Positions 8,169 to 17,213 of a DNA stretch of 53,655 nucleotides are shown in pieces (the stretch's first letter is position 1; each line of letters begins with the position of its first letter). The notes under the pieces are model-generated. The model did no database searches, was not told the origin of the DNA, and saw only the letters and a list, made by a program, of their open reading frames with translations. This stretch comes from Saccharibacillus sp. CPCC 101409 (lineage in GTDB: Bacteria > Bacillota > Bacilli > Paenibacillales > Paenibacillaceae). The translations under genes were made by a program, and so were the position numbers. Where the stretch lies: positions 1-53,655 of the forward strand of contig NZ_JAULSA010000023.1 of NCBI RefSeq assembly GCF_030518235.1, read 5' to 3'.

Positions 8169-9140
8169 ATGAAGCAGCAAACAAGCGGCTCCGTGCTGCA
8201 CGTCCGCGATTTGAATAAACGGATCGGGCGCAAAACGATTATTCACAGCATCAGCTTCGATGTGCGCGAAGGCGAGATTTTCGGTTTTCTCGGCCCCAAC
8301 GGAGCGGGCAAAACGACCACGATCCGCATGCTGGTCGGACTGATCAAGCCGACGGCCGGCACGGTGGAGATCTGCGGCTTCGACGTGCAGAAGCAGCCGG
8401 AGCAGGCGCTCAAGTACGTTGGTTCGATCGTGGAGAATCCGGAGATGTATCCGTATTTGACAGGCTGGGAGAACCTGATGCACTTTGCGCGCATGCAGGA
8501 AGAGATCGGGGAAGACCGTATTCGCGAAGTGACCGAACTGGTACATCTGGGCGGCCGGATTCATGAGAAAGTGCGCACATACTCGCTGGGCATGCGGCAG
8601 CGGCTGGGCATCGCCCAGGCGCTGCTGGCGCGGCCCAAGCTGCTTATTCTCGACGAGCCGACCAACGGTCTCGATCCGAAAGGAATCAAAGAAATGCGGG
8701 CTTTTATCCGGGAGCTTGCGGCGGGCGGGCTGGCCGTATTCGTATCGAGCCATCTGCTGAGCGAGATCCAGCTGCTGTGCGACCGGGTCGCCATCATCGG
8801 CGGCGGCCGCGAGCTTGCGGTCGGCTCCGTCGACGAACTGATGGGCGCCGGCCGGGGCATGGTGATCTGGGACGTCGAGCCCAGGGATAAAGCGCTGGAC
8901 CTGCTGCGCGGATACGGCGATATCGTCGTGGTCGATTCGGCCGGGGCGGCTGCGCTGGAAGACGCGGCCGCGGCCATGATCAACGCGCGCAGCGTCGTGA
9001 CCGAGACGCCGGAAGAACGGGTGCCGGAAGTGCTGGACCGCATGGTCCGTGAAGGCATCGCCGTACGGGGCGTGCACCGCGTCGCGCCGACGCTGGAGCG
9101 CCTGTTCCTGCAGATGACGGAGGGTGAGGGCATTGAATAG
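8169..9140 (+). CDS. ABC transporter ATP-binding protein (ABC-2 type exporter)
   Basis: The 323-aa soluble ATPase has Walker A GPNGAGKTT near residue 43, the signature YSLGMRQRLGIAQ near 138, Walker B LLILDEPTNGLDP near 160 and an H-loop VSSHLL. The C-terminal 100 residues are the extension typical of drug or bacitracin-type exporters. It energises the permease encoded next; the two genes overlap. GGGAGG upstream (8153-8158) is the ribosome site. The cargo is unknown: antibiotic resistance, lipid or peptide export are all possible. Confidence 0.9.
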   Translation: MKQQTSGSVLHVRDLNKRIGRKTIIHSISFDVREGEIFGFLGPNGAGKTTTIRMLVGLIKPTAGTVEICGFDVQKQPEQALKYVGSIVENPEMYPYLTGWENLMHFARMQEEIGEDRIREVTELVHLGGRIHEKVRTYSLGMRQRLGIAQALLARPKLLILDEPTNGLDPKGIKEMRAFIRELAAGGLAVFVSSHLLSEIQLLCDRVAIIGGGRELAVGSVDELMGAGRGMVIWDVEPRDKALDLLRGYGDIVVVDSAGAAALEDAAAAMINARSVVTETPEERVPEVLDRMVREGIAVRGVHRVAPTLERLFLQMTEGEGIE

Positions 9141-10122
9141 ATTTTGGGCGATGGTGCAGAACGAAGTCGTCAAGATTGTCAAAAAGAAACGCTTCTATAT
9201 CGTTCTGCTGATCCTGGCCGTGCTGGTGCCGATCTTCAGCTACGCCCAGATGCGCCAGTCGCTGGAGCGCCGCGAAAGCTACGGCAGCGACTGGCGGCTC
9301 GAAGTGCAGCAGGCGATTACCGATAACCAGAACTCGCTCAGCAGCGACAGGGTGCCGCAGGAATGGAAAGTCTACCGGCAGATTTATATCCAGCAGATGC
9401 AGTATTATCTCGATCACGACGTCAATCCGAACGAACCGGGCGGCGTGACGTTTACGCGCGAATTTATCGACAATTCGTCCACGCTGTTTATTCCGCTGAT
9501 GATTATGACGATTGCGTCCGACCTGGTATCGTCCGAACGGACCGGGGGCACGATCAAGATGCTGCTGACGCGTCCCGTAAGGCGCTGGAAAGTGCTGCTC
9601 AGCAAAGTGACGGCGCTGCTGATGTTCGTGTCTTTGATCGTCGCAAGCGCTTATTTGATCTGCTATCTGATCTCCGGCCTCTTCTTCGGCTTCAAAGGCT
9701 GGACGATCCCGGTGTTTACCGGATTCGTGCTGAACGGCTCCGACGTCGATCTGAGCTTCGTGCAGGCGACGCCGCAGTGGCGGTATCTGCTGATGCAGGC
9801 GGGACTGGTCTGGTTCGTGGGCGTCGTCGTGGCGCTGCTGGCCTTTATGGTATCGGTGCTGGTGCGCAGCACGGCGGCGAGCATCGTCGTGATGATGGCC
9901 GCGCTGATCTCCGGCTCGATCCTGACCAATATGGCGTCCGCCTGGACCAGCGCCAAGTATCTTTTTATGGTCAATCTCGGACTCACCGAGTATCTGGCGG
10001 GCAATCCCGCGCCGATCCAGGGTATGACGCTGGGCTTTTCGCTGGCCGTTCTGGCGGCCTGGGCCGCGGTTTCGGTTATTATTTCGTTCCTGGTCTTTAC
10101 GAGAAGGGACGTTTTGACTTAG
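9133..10122 (+). CDS. ABC-2 type transporter permease
   Basis: This is a membrane protein of about 330 aa with one helix near the N-terminus (about 22-39). A polar extracytoplasmic stretch of about 100 aa follows, then about five helices, including LIVASAYLICYLISGLFFGF and two pairs towards the C-terminus. The segment SSERTGGTIKMLLTRPVRR after the second helix is typical of ABC-2 permeases. I chose the TTG at 9133 because GGAGG at 9119-9123 is spaced 9 bases from it; an in-frame GTG at 9124 is too close to that site. It overlaps the ATPase gene and works with it. Confidence 0.87.
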   Translation: MNRFWAMVQNEVVKIVKKKRFYIVLLILAVLVPIFSYAQMRQSLERRESYGSDWRLEVQQAITDNQNSLSSDRVPQEWKVYRQIYIQQMQYYLDHDVNPNEPGGVTFTREFIDNSSTLFIPLMIMTIASDLVSSERTGGTIKMLLTRPVRRWKVLLSKVTALLMFVSLIVASAYLICYLISGLFFGFKGWTIPVFTGFVLNGSDVDLSFVQATPQWRYLLMQAGLVWFVGVVVALLAFMVSVLVRSTAASIVVMMAALISGSILTNMASAWTSAKYLFMVNLGLTEYLAGNPAPIQGMTLGFSLAVLAAWAAVSVIISFLVFTRRDVLT

Positions 10123-10217
10123 AATAAAAAGAGCAAAAATGAAAACACTTGTTTGCATTTCGGCAAAAGAAAGATTCCGGAAGCAAAGAGCGAGCAAGAG
10201 AGAAAGAGGGAGAAATC

Positions 10218-12191
10218 ATGGCCGAACAGATCGAGACGGCGGAACAAACGGCAGCCCTGGCAGCCGTCCAGGGATACGACGCGGACGACATTCAGGTGCT
10301 TGAGGGCCTTGTCGCCGTGCGCAAACGGCCCGGCATGTATATCGGCAGCACCAGCGCGTCGGGGCTGCACCATCTGGTATGGGAGATCGTCGACAACGCG
10401 GTCGACGAGCATCTGGCGAAATATTGCGACCGGATCGATGTGACATTGAACAAAGACGGATCGGTAACGGTCCGCGACAACGGCCGGGGCATTCCGACCG
10501 GCATGCACAAGAGCGGCGTGCCGACGCCGCAGGTCGTCTATACGGTCCTGCACGCGGGCGGCAAATTCGGCGGCGGGGGATACAAGAAATCCGGCGGCCT
10601 GCACGGCGTCGGCGCATCCGTGACCAACGCGCTGTCCGAATGGCTGGAAGTCGAGATTTACCGCGACGGCAAGATCCATCGTCAGCGGTTCGAATACCGC
10701 GTGGACAAGAAAGGCGCGGAGCATGTCGGCCAGCCGGTTACGGGACTGGAAGTGCTCGGCGGCACCCGGCAAAGCGGAACCAAAGTAACGTTCAAACCGG
10801 ATATCCGCGTGTTCAAAGCGGGCATCTCGCTGAATTACAATACGCTGGCCGAGCGCCTGCAGGAGATCGCGTTCCTGAACTCCGGCCTGCGCATCGTGCT
10901 GACCGATCAGCGCACGGACGTGTCCGAAGAGTTTTATTATGAAGGCGGAGCCAAGCAGTTCGTGGAATTCCTGAACGAAGGCAAGGAAGTGCTGCACAGC
11001 GTGGTCCGCTTCTACGCCGAGAAAGAAGACATCGAAGTGGAAGTCGCGTTTCAATATAACGCCGGTTATACCGAAACGATCGCTTCGTTCGTCAACTCCA
11101 TCCCGACCCGGGGCGGCGGTACGCACGAAACGGGCTTCAAAACGGCTTATACGCGCGTCTTGAACGAATATGCGCGCAAAACGGGCGTGCTGAAAGAAAA
11201 AGACAAAAACCTCGAAGGCGGCGATCTGCGCGAAGGCATGATGTCCGTCATCAGCGTCAAGATGGGCGACGTCGAATTCGTCGGCCAGACCAAAGACCAG
11301 CTCGGCAGCTCGTCCGCGCGCAGCGCCGTGGACGCGATCGTGTCCGACAAAACGGCGCAGTTCCTGGAAGAGAACCCGCAGGTGGCGCAGATCCTGATCC
11401 GCAAAGCGGTCCAGGCTTCCCGCGCGCGGGAAGCGGCCCGTAAAGCGCGCGACGAGATGCGCACCGGCAAGAAGCGCAGCGAAAGTTCCAACCTCGGCGG
11501 CAAGCTGACGCCGGCCCAGTCCAAAGACTTTACCAAGACCGAACTGTTTATCGTCGAAGGCGATTCCGCCGGCGGTTCGGCCAAGCAGGGCCGCGATTCG
11601 AAGATCCAGGCGATCCTGCCGCTCAAGGGCAAGCCGATGAATCCGGAGAAATCCAAGCTGGCCGATATCCTCAAGAACGAAGAATACCGGACGATCGTCT
11701 CGGCGATCGGCGCGGGCATCGGACCGGAATTCGCGGTCGAAGACAGCAACTTTTCGAAGATCGTCATTATGACGGACGCCGACACCGACGGCGCGCATAT
11801 CCAGGTGCTGCTGCTGACGTTCTTTTACCGTTATATGAAGCCGCTGATCGACCAGGGGAAGGTCTATATCGCCCAGCCGCCGCTGTACAAGATTACGCGC
11901 AAAGGCTCGCGCAAAAGCGAGATCGTATACGCCTGGAGCGACGAGGAACTGGAGAAGCTGACCAAAGGCGGCAGGAACTTCGAGCTTCAGCGCTACAAAG
12001 GCCTGGGCGAGATGAATCCGGACCAGCTCTGGGAAACGACGATGGACCCGGCGACCCGCACGCTGCTCCAGGTGCAGATCGAAGACGCGGCCAAAGCCGA
12101 ACGGCGCGTTTCCACGCTGATGGGCGACAAAGTCGATCCGCGCAAGCGCTGGATCGTGGAGCATGTGGACTTTACCGAGGTCGAAGAATAA
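10218..12191 (+). CDS. parE: DNA topoisomerase IV subunit B
   Basis: ParE is the ATPase subunit of topoisomerase IV, which separates daughter chromosomes. The 657-aa protein has the GHKL ATPase motifs EIVDNAVDEHL, DNGRGIPTGMH and GLHGVGASVTNALS. The TOPRIM domain follows, with FIVEGDSAGGSAKQGRD (about residue 443) and MTDADTDGAH; QRYKGLGEMNPDQLW lies near the C-terminus. ParE is preferred over GyrB because it is paired directly with parC. The ATG at 10218 has GAGGGAGA upstream; an in-frame ATG at 10149 would add 23 residues foreign to the family. The neighbour parC starts 24 bases after the stop. Confidence 0.95.
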   Translation: MAEQIETAEQTAALAAVQGYDADDIQVLEGLVAVRKRPGMYIGSTSASGLHHLVWEIVDNAVDEHLAKYCDRIDVTLNKDGSVTVRDNGRGIPTGMHKSGVPTPQVVYTVLHAGGKFGGGGYKKSGGLHGVGASVTNALSEWLEVEIYRDGKIHRQRFEYRVDKKGAEHVGQPVTGLEVLGGTRQSGTKVTFKPDIRVFKAGISLNYNTLAERLQEIAFLNSGLRIVLTDQRTDVSEEFYYEGGAKQFVEFLNEGKEVLHSVVRFYAEKEDIEVEVAFQYNAGYTETIASFVNSIPTRGGGTHETGFKTAYTRVLNEYARKTGVLKEKDKNLEGGDLREGMMSVISVKMGDVEFVGQTKDQLGSSSARSAVDAIVSDKTAQFLEENPQVAQILIRKAVQASRAREAARKARDEMRTGKKRSESSNLGGKLTPAQSKDFTKTELFIVEGDSAGGSAKQGRDSKIQAILPLKGKPMNPEKSKLADILKNEEYRTIVSAIGAGIGPEFAVEDSNFSKIVIMTDADTDGAHIQVLLLTFFYRYMKPLIDQGKVYIAQPPLYKITRKGSRKSEIVYAWSDEELEKLTKGGRNFELQRYKGLGEMNPDQLWETTMDPATRTLLQVQIEDAAKAERRVSTLMGDKVDPRKRWIVEHVDFTEVEE

Positions 12192-12215
12192 GCGACAGAA
12201 GGGGATTTTGAAGCA

Positions 12216-14672
12216 ATGAGCGTACCGGAAGAGAAATTTCAACCGGCTTTCCTTGAAGAAGTGGTCGGCGACCGCTTCGGCCGGTATTCCAAATATATTA
12301 TCCAGGACCGGGCGATTCCCGATGTCCGCGACGGGCTGAAGCCCGTTCAGCGCCGGATTCTGTACGCGATGTACGAATCCGGCAACACGCCGGACAAAGG
12401 CTACCGCAAGTCGGCCAAAACGGTCGGCGACGTCATGGGCAACTACCATCCGCACGGCGACTCTTCGATCTACGAAGGCATGGTGCGGATGGCGCAGCCG
12501 TGGAAAATGGCGCATACGCTTGTGGACGGACACGGCAATTGGGGTTCGATCGACGACGATCCGGCCGCGGCGATGCGCTACACGGAAGCGCGGCTGTCGA
12601 CGATCGCGATGGAGATGCTGCGCGATATCGACAAGCGTACCGTCCAGTTCAAAGACAACTTCGATAACACGGCCAAAGAACCGGTCGTGCTGCCGGCCCG
12701 CTATCCGAACCTGCTGGTTAACGGGGTCAGCGGGATTTCGTCCGGCTTTGCGACGGAAATTCCGACGCACAATCTGCGGGAAGTCATCGACGCCTGCATT
12801 GCGGTAATGGAGAATCCGGAGATCGACCTGGACGGCATTATGCAGCACATCAAAGGACCGGACTTCCCGACCGGCGGCATTGTGATGGGCGAAGCCGGCA
12901 TCCGCGAAGCGTATGCGACGGGCCGGGGCAAGATCCAGGTCCGCTCCAAAACGGAGATCGAGAGCGTGCGCGGCGGCAAACAGCAGATCGTGATTACGGA
13001 AATCCCGTACCAGGTGGTCAAAGCCCGTCTGGTCACGGCGATGGAAAGCATCCGGCTGGAGAAAAAAGTCGAAGGCATCGCCGAAGTGCGGGACGAAAGC
13101 GGCCGCGAAGGCATGCGCATCGTCGTCGAGCTGAAGAAAGACGCCGACGCGACCGGCATTCTGGCTTATCTGCTCAAGAAGACCGATCTGCAGGTCAGCT
13201 ACAATTTCAATATGGTCGCGATCGTTAACAAAGCGCCGCGCCAGCTTGGCGTCAAAGACATTCTCGAAGCCTACATCGGCCACCAGCGCGAAGTCATCAC
13301 CAAGCGGACGACGCACGAGCTGGACAAAGCGCGCGACCGCGCCCATGTGCTCGAAGGTCTCGTCAAAGCGCTGAATATCCTCGACGATGTAGTCGCCGCG
13401 ATCCGCGCTTCCAAGAACCGTCAGGATGCGCAGAACAATTTGCAGTGGATGTTCGGCTTCACCGAGCGCCAGGCGGATTCGATCCTGACCCTCCAGCTGT
13501 ACCGGTTGACCAATCTGGAGATCACGCAGCTGGAGAAAGAGCACGCCGAGCTGGAGAAGCGCATCGTGACGCTCGAAGGGATTCTCGGCAGCAGCCGCAA
13601 GCTGGACAACGTGATCCGCAAAGAATTGACCGAGATCCGCGATAAATTCGGGATCGGCCGCCGTTCGGAACTCCAGAGCGAAGTCGAAGAAATCAAGCTC
13701 AACCTGGAGGTCATGGTGCCGCAGGAAGACGTGATGGTTTCGTTGTCGCAGGAAGGCTATATCAAGCGGACCGGCATGCCGTCGTTTACGCGCTCGGGTG
13801 GCGACCGCAGCGGCTCCGGCGCGCGCGAAGGCGACTATATCCGCCATCTGCTCGATGTGAGCACGCTCGACCGTCTGCTTGTGTTTACGCAAAAAGGCCA
13901 GTATTACCTGCTGCCGGTGCACCAGATTCCGGAGTTCAAATGGAAAGACAACGGCACGGCGATCGTCAACGTGATTCCGCTGGACCGCGAAGAGCGCATC
14001 GTATCGCTGATTCCGGTAAGAGAACTGGAAGAGTCGGAGCTGTCGCTGGTATTCACCACGCGCAAAGGCCAGGTCAAGCGCACAGCGCTGAAAGATTACG
14101 CCACCAAGCGGGCGGGCGGAGTCGCCGCCTGCAAACTGGGCGAAGGCGACGAAGTCGTTCAGGTCAATCTGAGCGACGGCGGCAAAGACATGCTGCTCGT
14201 TACGGCGCAGGGCATGAGCATCCGCTTCGGCGAACAGGAAGTATCCGCGATGGGCCGGGTATCGGCCGGCGTGCGCGGCATTCAGCTGAAAGAAGGCGAC
14301 GAAGTAGCCGCGGCGCTGTTTGTCACCGGCGACGACGGGGAAGTGGTGGTCGTCAGCGACCTGGGCTACACGAAGCGCTCGATGCTGCTGGAATATCCGT
14401 CCCAGAGCCGGGGCGGCAAAGGCATCGCGACTTTCGAATTCAAGGAAGGCAAGCGGGTCAAGCCGAATGGAAACCGTCTGCTCGGCGCGTACAATACAAG
14501 CGGCGTCCTGCCGGCCGTAGCCGTGCTGTCGAGCGGCGAGCGGCTGGAATTCCCGGCGGCCAAAGCTCCGCTTACAGAGCGCAAACATATCGGCAAAGCG
14601 CTGGTGACGGTGGAGAAGCCGAATACCATCGCCGATCTGCTGCCGTCGTTTGTACGGGAATCCGGAGTTTAA
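12216..14672 (+). CDS. parC: DNA topoisomerase IV subunit A
   Basis: ParC cleaves and rejoins DNA in topoisomerase IV. The 818-aa protein shows the winged-helix breakage region with [14 protein letters not shown], the quinolone-determining stretch [11 protein letters not shown] (Ser83, Ser84, Glu87) and the catalytic Tyr122 in [10 protein letters not shown] coiled-coil region spans about 370-490 and the C-terminal half has pinwheel repeats (for example around [14 protein letters not shown] and [11 protein letters not shown]). Wild-type-like residues in the quinolone region suggest no target-based resistance. AAGGGGA at 12198-12204 is the ribosome site. A strong terminator follows at 14697. 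Confidence 0.95.
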   Translation: MSVPEEKFQPAFLEEVVGDRFGRYSKYIIQDRAIPDVRDGLKPVQRRILYAMYESGNTPDKGYRKSAKTVGDVMGNYHPHGDSSIYEGMVRMAQPWKMAHTLVDGHGNWGSIDDDPAAAMRYTEARLSTIAMEMLRDIDKRTVQFKDNFDNTAKEPVVLPARYPNLLVNGVSGISSGFATEIPTHNLREVIDACIAVMENPEIDLDGIMQHIKGPDFPTGGIVMGEAGIREAYATGRGKIQVRSKTEIESVRGGKQQIVITEIPYQVVKARLVTAMESIRLEKKVEGIAEVRDESGREGMRIVVELKKDADATGILAYLLKKTDLQVSYNFNMVAIVNKAPRQLGVKDILEAYIGHQREVITKRTTHELDKARDRAHVLEGLVKALNILDDVVAAIRASKNRQDAQNNLQWMFGFTERQADSILTLQLYRLTNLEITQLEKEHAELEKRIVTLEGILGSSRKLDNVIRKELTEIRDKFGIGRRSELQSEVEEIKLNLEVMVPQEDVMVSLSQEGYIKRTGMPSFTRSGGDRSGSGAREGDYIRHLLDVSTLDRLLVFTQKGQYYLLPVHQIPEFKWKDNGTAIVNVIPLDREERIVSLIPVRELEESELSLVFTTRKGQVKRTALKDYATKRAGGVAACKLGEGDEVVQVNLSDGGKDMLLVTAQGMSIRFGEQEVSAMGRVSAGVRGIQLKEGDEVAAALFVTGDDGEVVVVSDLGYTKRSMLLEYPSQSRGGKGIATFEFKEGKRVKPNGNRLLGAYNTSGVLPAVAVLSSGERLEFPAAKAPLTERKHIGKALVTVEKPNTIADLLPSFVRESGV

Positions 14673-14696
14673 GCCGGACCGGGGCAAGTTAAAACG

Positions 14697-14743
14697 AAGA
14701 CGTTTCTTTCCGTGGTTCGCCGCGGAAAGAAACGTCTTTTTTT
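14697..14743 (+). terminator. Terminator of parE-parC
   Basis: AAGACGTTTCTTTCCG (14697-14712) pairs exactly with CGGAAAGAAACGTCTT (14723-14738), followed by T residues. Confidence 0.9.
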
Positions 14744-14775
14744 CTAGGGCAGCGGCGGCAAGAGCGCACGCCACG

Positions 14776-14824
14776 CCCAAAAAGCCGTTTGTCCGGCTGC
14801 GAAAGCAGCTTTCCAAACGGCTTT
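14776..14824 (-). terminator. Terminator of the minus-strand rRNA-modification pair
   Basis: On the minus strand, AAAGCCGTTTG (from 14824) pairs with CAAACGGCTTT (to 14781), with an inner GCTGC/GCAGC hairpin, and the transcript ends in five T (14780-14776). It lies just past the end of the pseudouridine synthase gene. Confidence 0.75.
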
Positions 14825-14879
14825 GTTATAGGTCCGATCCCGCGGCAATCTCCAGCGCCGAGCCGCGAAATCTCTTTAT

Positions 14880-15701
14880 TTACTCCCCGTGTTCCAGCTC
14901 TTCGCGCAGCATCTTGTACACATGGCCCGACCACTGCGTCCAGGGCGCCGTATCCGGCGGCAGCGAGACCAGCAGCGTCGATTCTTTCGAGACCGGATGC
15001 GGAAAACGCAGCCGGACCGACCACAGCGCGATCTGCTCGCCGGGCCGGGTCTGCGATGCGCCGTACTTCTGGTCGCCGAACAGCGGGCAGCCGATCGTGC
15101 TCATCTGCACGCGGATCTGGTGCGAGCGGCCGGTATGCAGCTCGACCAGCACCAGCGCGCGCCGTCCGTCGTCCTCCAGCACCCGATAATCGAGAATCGC
15201 TTCTTTGGCGCCCGGCGTGCCTTTGCGCACCGAAGCGACGATGTTGGTGCGTTCGTTTTTGAGCAGGTAATGCACAAGCCGTCCTTCGCGTTCGCGCGGC
15301 ACGCCGTTGGTGACGGCGGCGTACGTTTTGCGGATTGCATGCGTGCGTACGGAATCCGACAGGCGGGAAGCCGCTTTCGACGTTTTGGCGAAGATCATCG
15401 CGCCGCCGACGGGACGATCGAGCCGGTGCACCAGTCCAAGGAACACATTCCCGGGTTTGTCGTGCCGGATCTTGAGATCGCTTTTGAGCAGCGTCAGCAT
15501 ATCGGGATCGCCGCTGGCGTCTTCCTGTACCGGAATATTGACCGGCTTGACGACGCCGAGCAGATGGTTGTCCTCCAGCAGCACCGCAATACCCGAGAGG
15601 GACGCTTGAGCGGCCGCAGCCTCCGATTGGCGATCGGGCTCGCCGGACGCCGCGCTTCGTCTGGTCCGATCCGGGCGATCCGGTCCGCTGGGCCCGTTCA
15701 T
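14880..15701 (-). CDS. RluA-family RNA pseudouridine synthase
   Basis: The enzyme isomerises uridine to pseudouridine in rRNA or tRNA. The 273-aa product has a low-complexity polar N-terminus (about 35 aa) and the RluA-type catalytic domain, with GLVHRLDRPVGGAMIFAKT (catalytic Asp95) and ELHTGRSHQIRVQM. There is no S4 domain. The start ATG shares its first base with the last base of the upstream methyltransferase stop (ATGA), so the two are coupled. A larger in-frame ORF extends upstream on the same strand, but it lies antisense-in-frame to the methyltransferase and has no family similarity. The target uridine is unknown. Confidence 0.9.
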   Translation of the reverse strand: MNGPSGPDRPDRTRRSAASGEPDRQSEAAAAQASLSGIAVLLEDNHLLGVVKPVNIPVQEDASGDPDMLTLLKSDLKIRHDKPGNVFLGLVHRLDRPVGGAMIFAKTSKAASRLSDSVRTHAIRKTYAAVTNGVPREREGRLVHYLLKNERTNIVASVRKGTPGAKEAILDYRVLEDDGRRALVLVELHTGRSHQIRVQMSTIGCPLFGDQKYGASQTRPGEQIALWSVRLRFPHPVSKESTLLVSLPPDTAPWTQWSGHVYKMLREELEHGE

Positions 15702-16570
15702 CAGTTCGACTCCCAGCGTCCGAGAATGCCGCACGGCAGCGTCAATTCGGAGCGCGTAATCGGCAGACCGATCTCGCCCGCGCTGATCTTGCCGCCGTAG
15801 CGCGGCTTCATCGTCATTTCCAGCATATTCGACAGCACAGTCGGCGAAATACCGGTCGTGTAGGAGTTGATCAGCAGGAACAGCGGATTGTCCGACAGGA
15901 TTTGCAGGCACGATTCCAGGAACGGATACAGGCTGGATTCCAGCTTCCACGTCTCGCCGCTGGGTCCGCGTCCGTAGGAAGGCGGGTCCATGATAATCGC
16001 ATCGTATTTGTTGCCCCGGCGCTGTTCGCGCTGCACGAATTTGAATACGTCGTCGGTCATAAAGCGGACATGGCGATCTTCGAGTCCCGACAGCTGGATA
16101 TTTTCTTTCGCCCACTGCACCATGCCCTTGGCCGCGTCCACATGGACGACATCTGCGCCCGCGTAAGCGGAAGCGACTGTCGCGCCGCCCGTGTAGGCGA
16201 ACAGGTTCAGTACTTTAATCGGCCGTCCGGCGTTTTGGATCTTCTCGATCATCCAGCTCCAGTTGGCCGCCTGCTCCGGAAACAGACCGGTATGCTTGAA
16301 GCTGGTCGGCTTGATGTAGAACTTCAATTTATCGTCGTACGTAATCGTCCAGCGTTCCGGCAGCTGCTTTTTCCACGACCAGCTTCCGCCGCCCGCCGAA
16401 CTGCGGTGATAATGGCCGGCCGTATCGCGCCACGGTCCGCTTTCGTCGGCGATCGGCCAGATGATCTGCGGGTCCGGACGCCGCAGCAGTACGTCTCCCC
16501 AGCGCTCCAGCTTGTCGCCCGCGCCCGTATCGATCAGTTCGTAGTCTTTCCAGTTTTGAGCCATGTACAT
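15701..16570 (-). CDS. Class I SAM-dependent RNA methyltransferase (COG1092/RlmI-like)
   Basis: The 289-aa protein carries the SAM-binding motif I VLNLFAYTGGATVASA, the acidic loop HVDAAKGMVQWAKENI and motif IV IIMDPPSYGRGPSGE. These are typical of the RlmI/RlmK-like group, which methylates 23S rRNA. It lacks the N-terminal PUA domain of E. coli RlmI, so the exact target is open. Its operon with a pseudouridine synthase supports an RNA-modification role. The first ATG (16570) has GGTGG about 10 bases upstream on the minus strand; an ATG two codons later is possible. Confidence 0.85.
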   Translation of the reverse strand: MYMAQNWKDYELIDTGAGDKLERWGDVLLRRPDPQIIWPIADESGPWRDTAGHYHRSSAGGGSWSWKKQLPERWTITYDDKLKFYIKPTSFKHTGLFPEQAANWSWMIEKIQNAGRPIKVLNLFAYTGGATVASAYAGADVVHVDAAKGMVQWAKENIQLSGLEDRHVRFMTDDVFKFVQREQRRGNKYDAIIMDPPSYGRGPSGETWKLESSLYPFLESCLQILSDNPLFLLINSYTTGISPTVLSNMLEMTMKPRYGGKISAGEIGLPITRSELTLPCGILGRWESN

Positions 16571-16679
16571 CAGTCTTAAACCACCCTTGTGTATAGTCGT
16601 TATGGTACCCGAATTTCACGAATCTCCAAGATTCAATTGTACCCGAGGACCGCGCAAAAATCCACAAATTCAAAAGAAG

Positions 16680-16709
16680 TTGACATTGATAATCATTATC
16701 ATTTATGAT
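16680..16709 (+). promoter_or_regulatory. Sigma-A promoter of the flavodoxin operon
   Basis: TTGACA (16680-16685, perfect), an 18-bp spacer and TATGAT (16704-16709). The spacer contains a perfect Fur box (16687-16701), so bound repressor would block RNA polymerase directly. Confidence 0.85.
16687..16701. promoter_or_regulatory. Fur box
   Basis: TGATAATCATTATCA is a perfect 7-1-7 palindrome identical to the Bacillus Fur consensus. It sits between the -35 and -10 of the flavodoxin promoter. It predicts repression by Fur with iron and induction in iron starvation. Confidence 0.9.
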
Positions 16710-16763
16710 GTGGCATAACGGTTTAACGAGTGGTTTTTCAAAACGAATCCTGGAGGTCTGATC

Positions 16764-17213
16764 ATGAGCAAACTTGTTCTCATATATGCCAGCATGACCG
16801 GCAACACCGAAGAAATGTCCGAATTGATTACAAACGGCATCGAAGAAGCAGGCGGGGAAGTCACGATCAAGCTGGCCGAAGACTGCGAAGCGGATATTCT
16901 GCTCGATTACGACGGGATCATTCTGGGCGCGTATACCTGGGGAGACGGCGAACTTCCGGACGAATTCCTGGACTTTTACGAAGAGTTGGACGACCTGGAT
17001 CTGGCGGGCAAAAAAGCGGCGGTATTCGGCAGCGGGGACACGGTGTACGAGCAGTTTGCGAAAGCGGTCGATCTCTTGCAGGAAAAGCTGGCCGAACGCG
17101 GCGCGGAAATGGTGCTGGAGCCGTTGAAGCTGGAGCTGAACCCGTCGGGCGACGAGCGCGAAGCGTGCCGGACATTCGGCAAAAGCTTTGTCGGCAGCAC
17201 CGTCGGCGTATGA
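16764..17213 (+). CDS. Short-chain flavodoxin
   Basis: The 149-aa FMN protein has the phosphate-binding loop YASMTGNTEEM (about residues 8-18), the GAYTWGDGELPDEF loop and VFGSGDTVYEQFAKAVD, as in Bacillus YkuN/YkuP. It replaces ferredoxin as a low-potential electron carrier when iron is short. The perfect Fur box in its promoter fits that role. The ribosome site is CTGGAGG (16751-16757). Its stop overlaps the next start (ATGA), so the following unknown protein is made in step with it. Confidence 0.93.
   Translation: MSKLVLIYASMTGNTEEMSELITNGIEEAGGEVTIKLAEDCEADILLDYDGIILGAYTWGDGELPDEFLDFYEELDDLDLAGKKAAVFGSGDTVYEQFAKAVDLLQEKLAERGAEMVLEPLKLELNPSGDEREACRTFGKSFVGSTVGV

Noticed and set aside
10119..14816. 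A 1,565-codon open frame on the minus strand opposite parE-parC
   Set aside because: It is an antisense artefact of GC-rich codon use; it has no ribosome site and its translation is Arg/His/Asp-rich without any family features, while the plus strand encodes textbook ParE and ParC.
14880..16115. A 411-residue version of the RluA-type protein
   Set aside because: The first 138 codons are the antisense-in-frame shadow of the methyltransferase gene on the same strand; the ATGA junction at 15701 is the natural start.
16640..16763. Riboswitch in the flavodoxin leader
   Set aside because: The only strong signal is the promoter with its Fur box; the leader is short and shows no complex fold.
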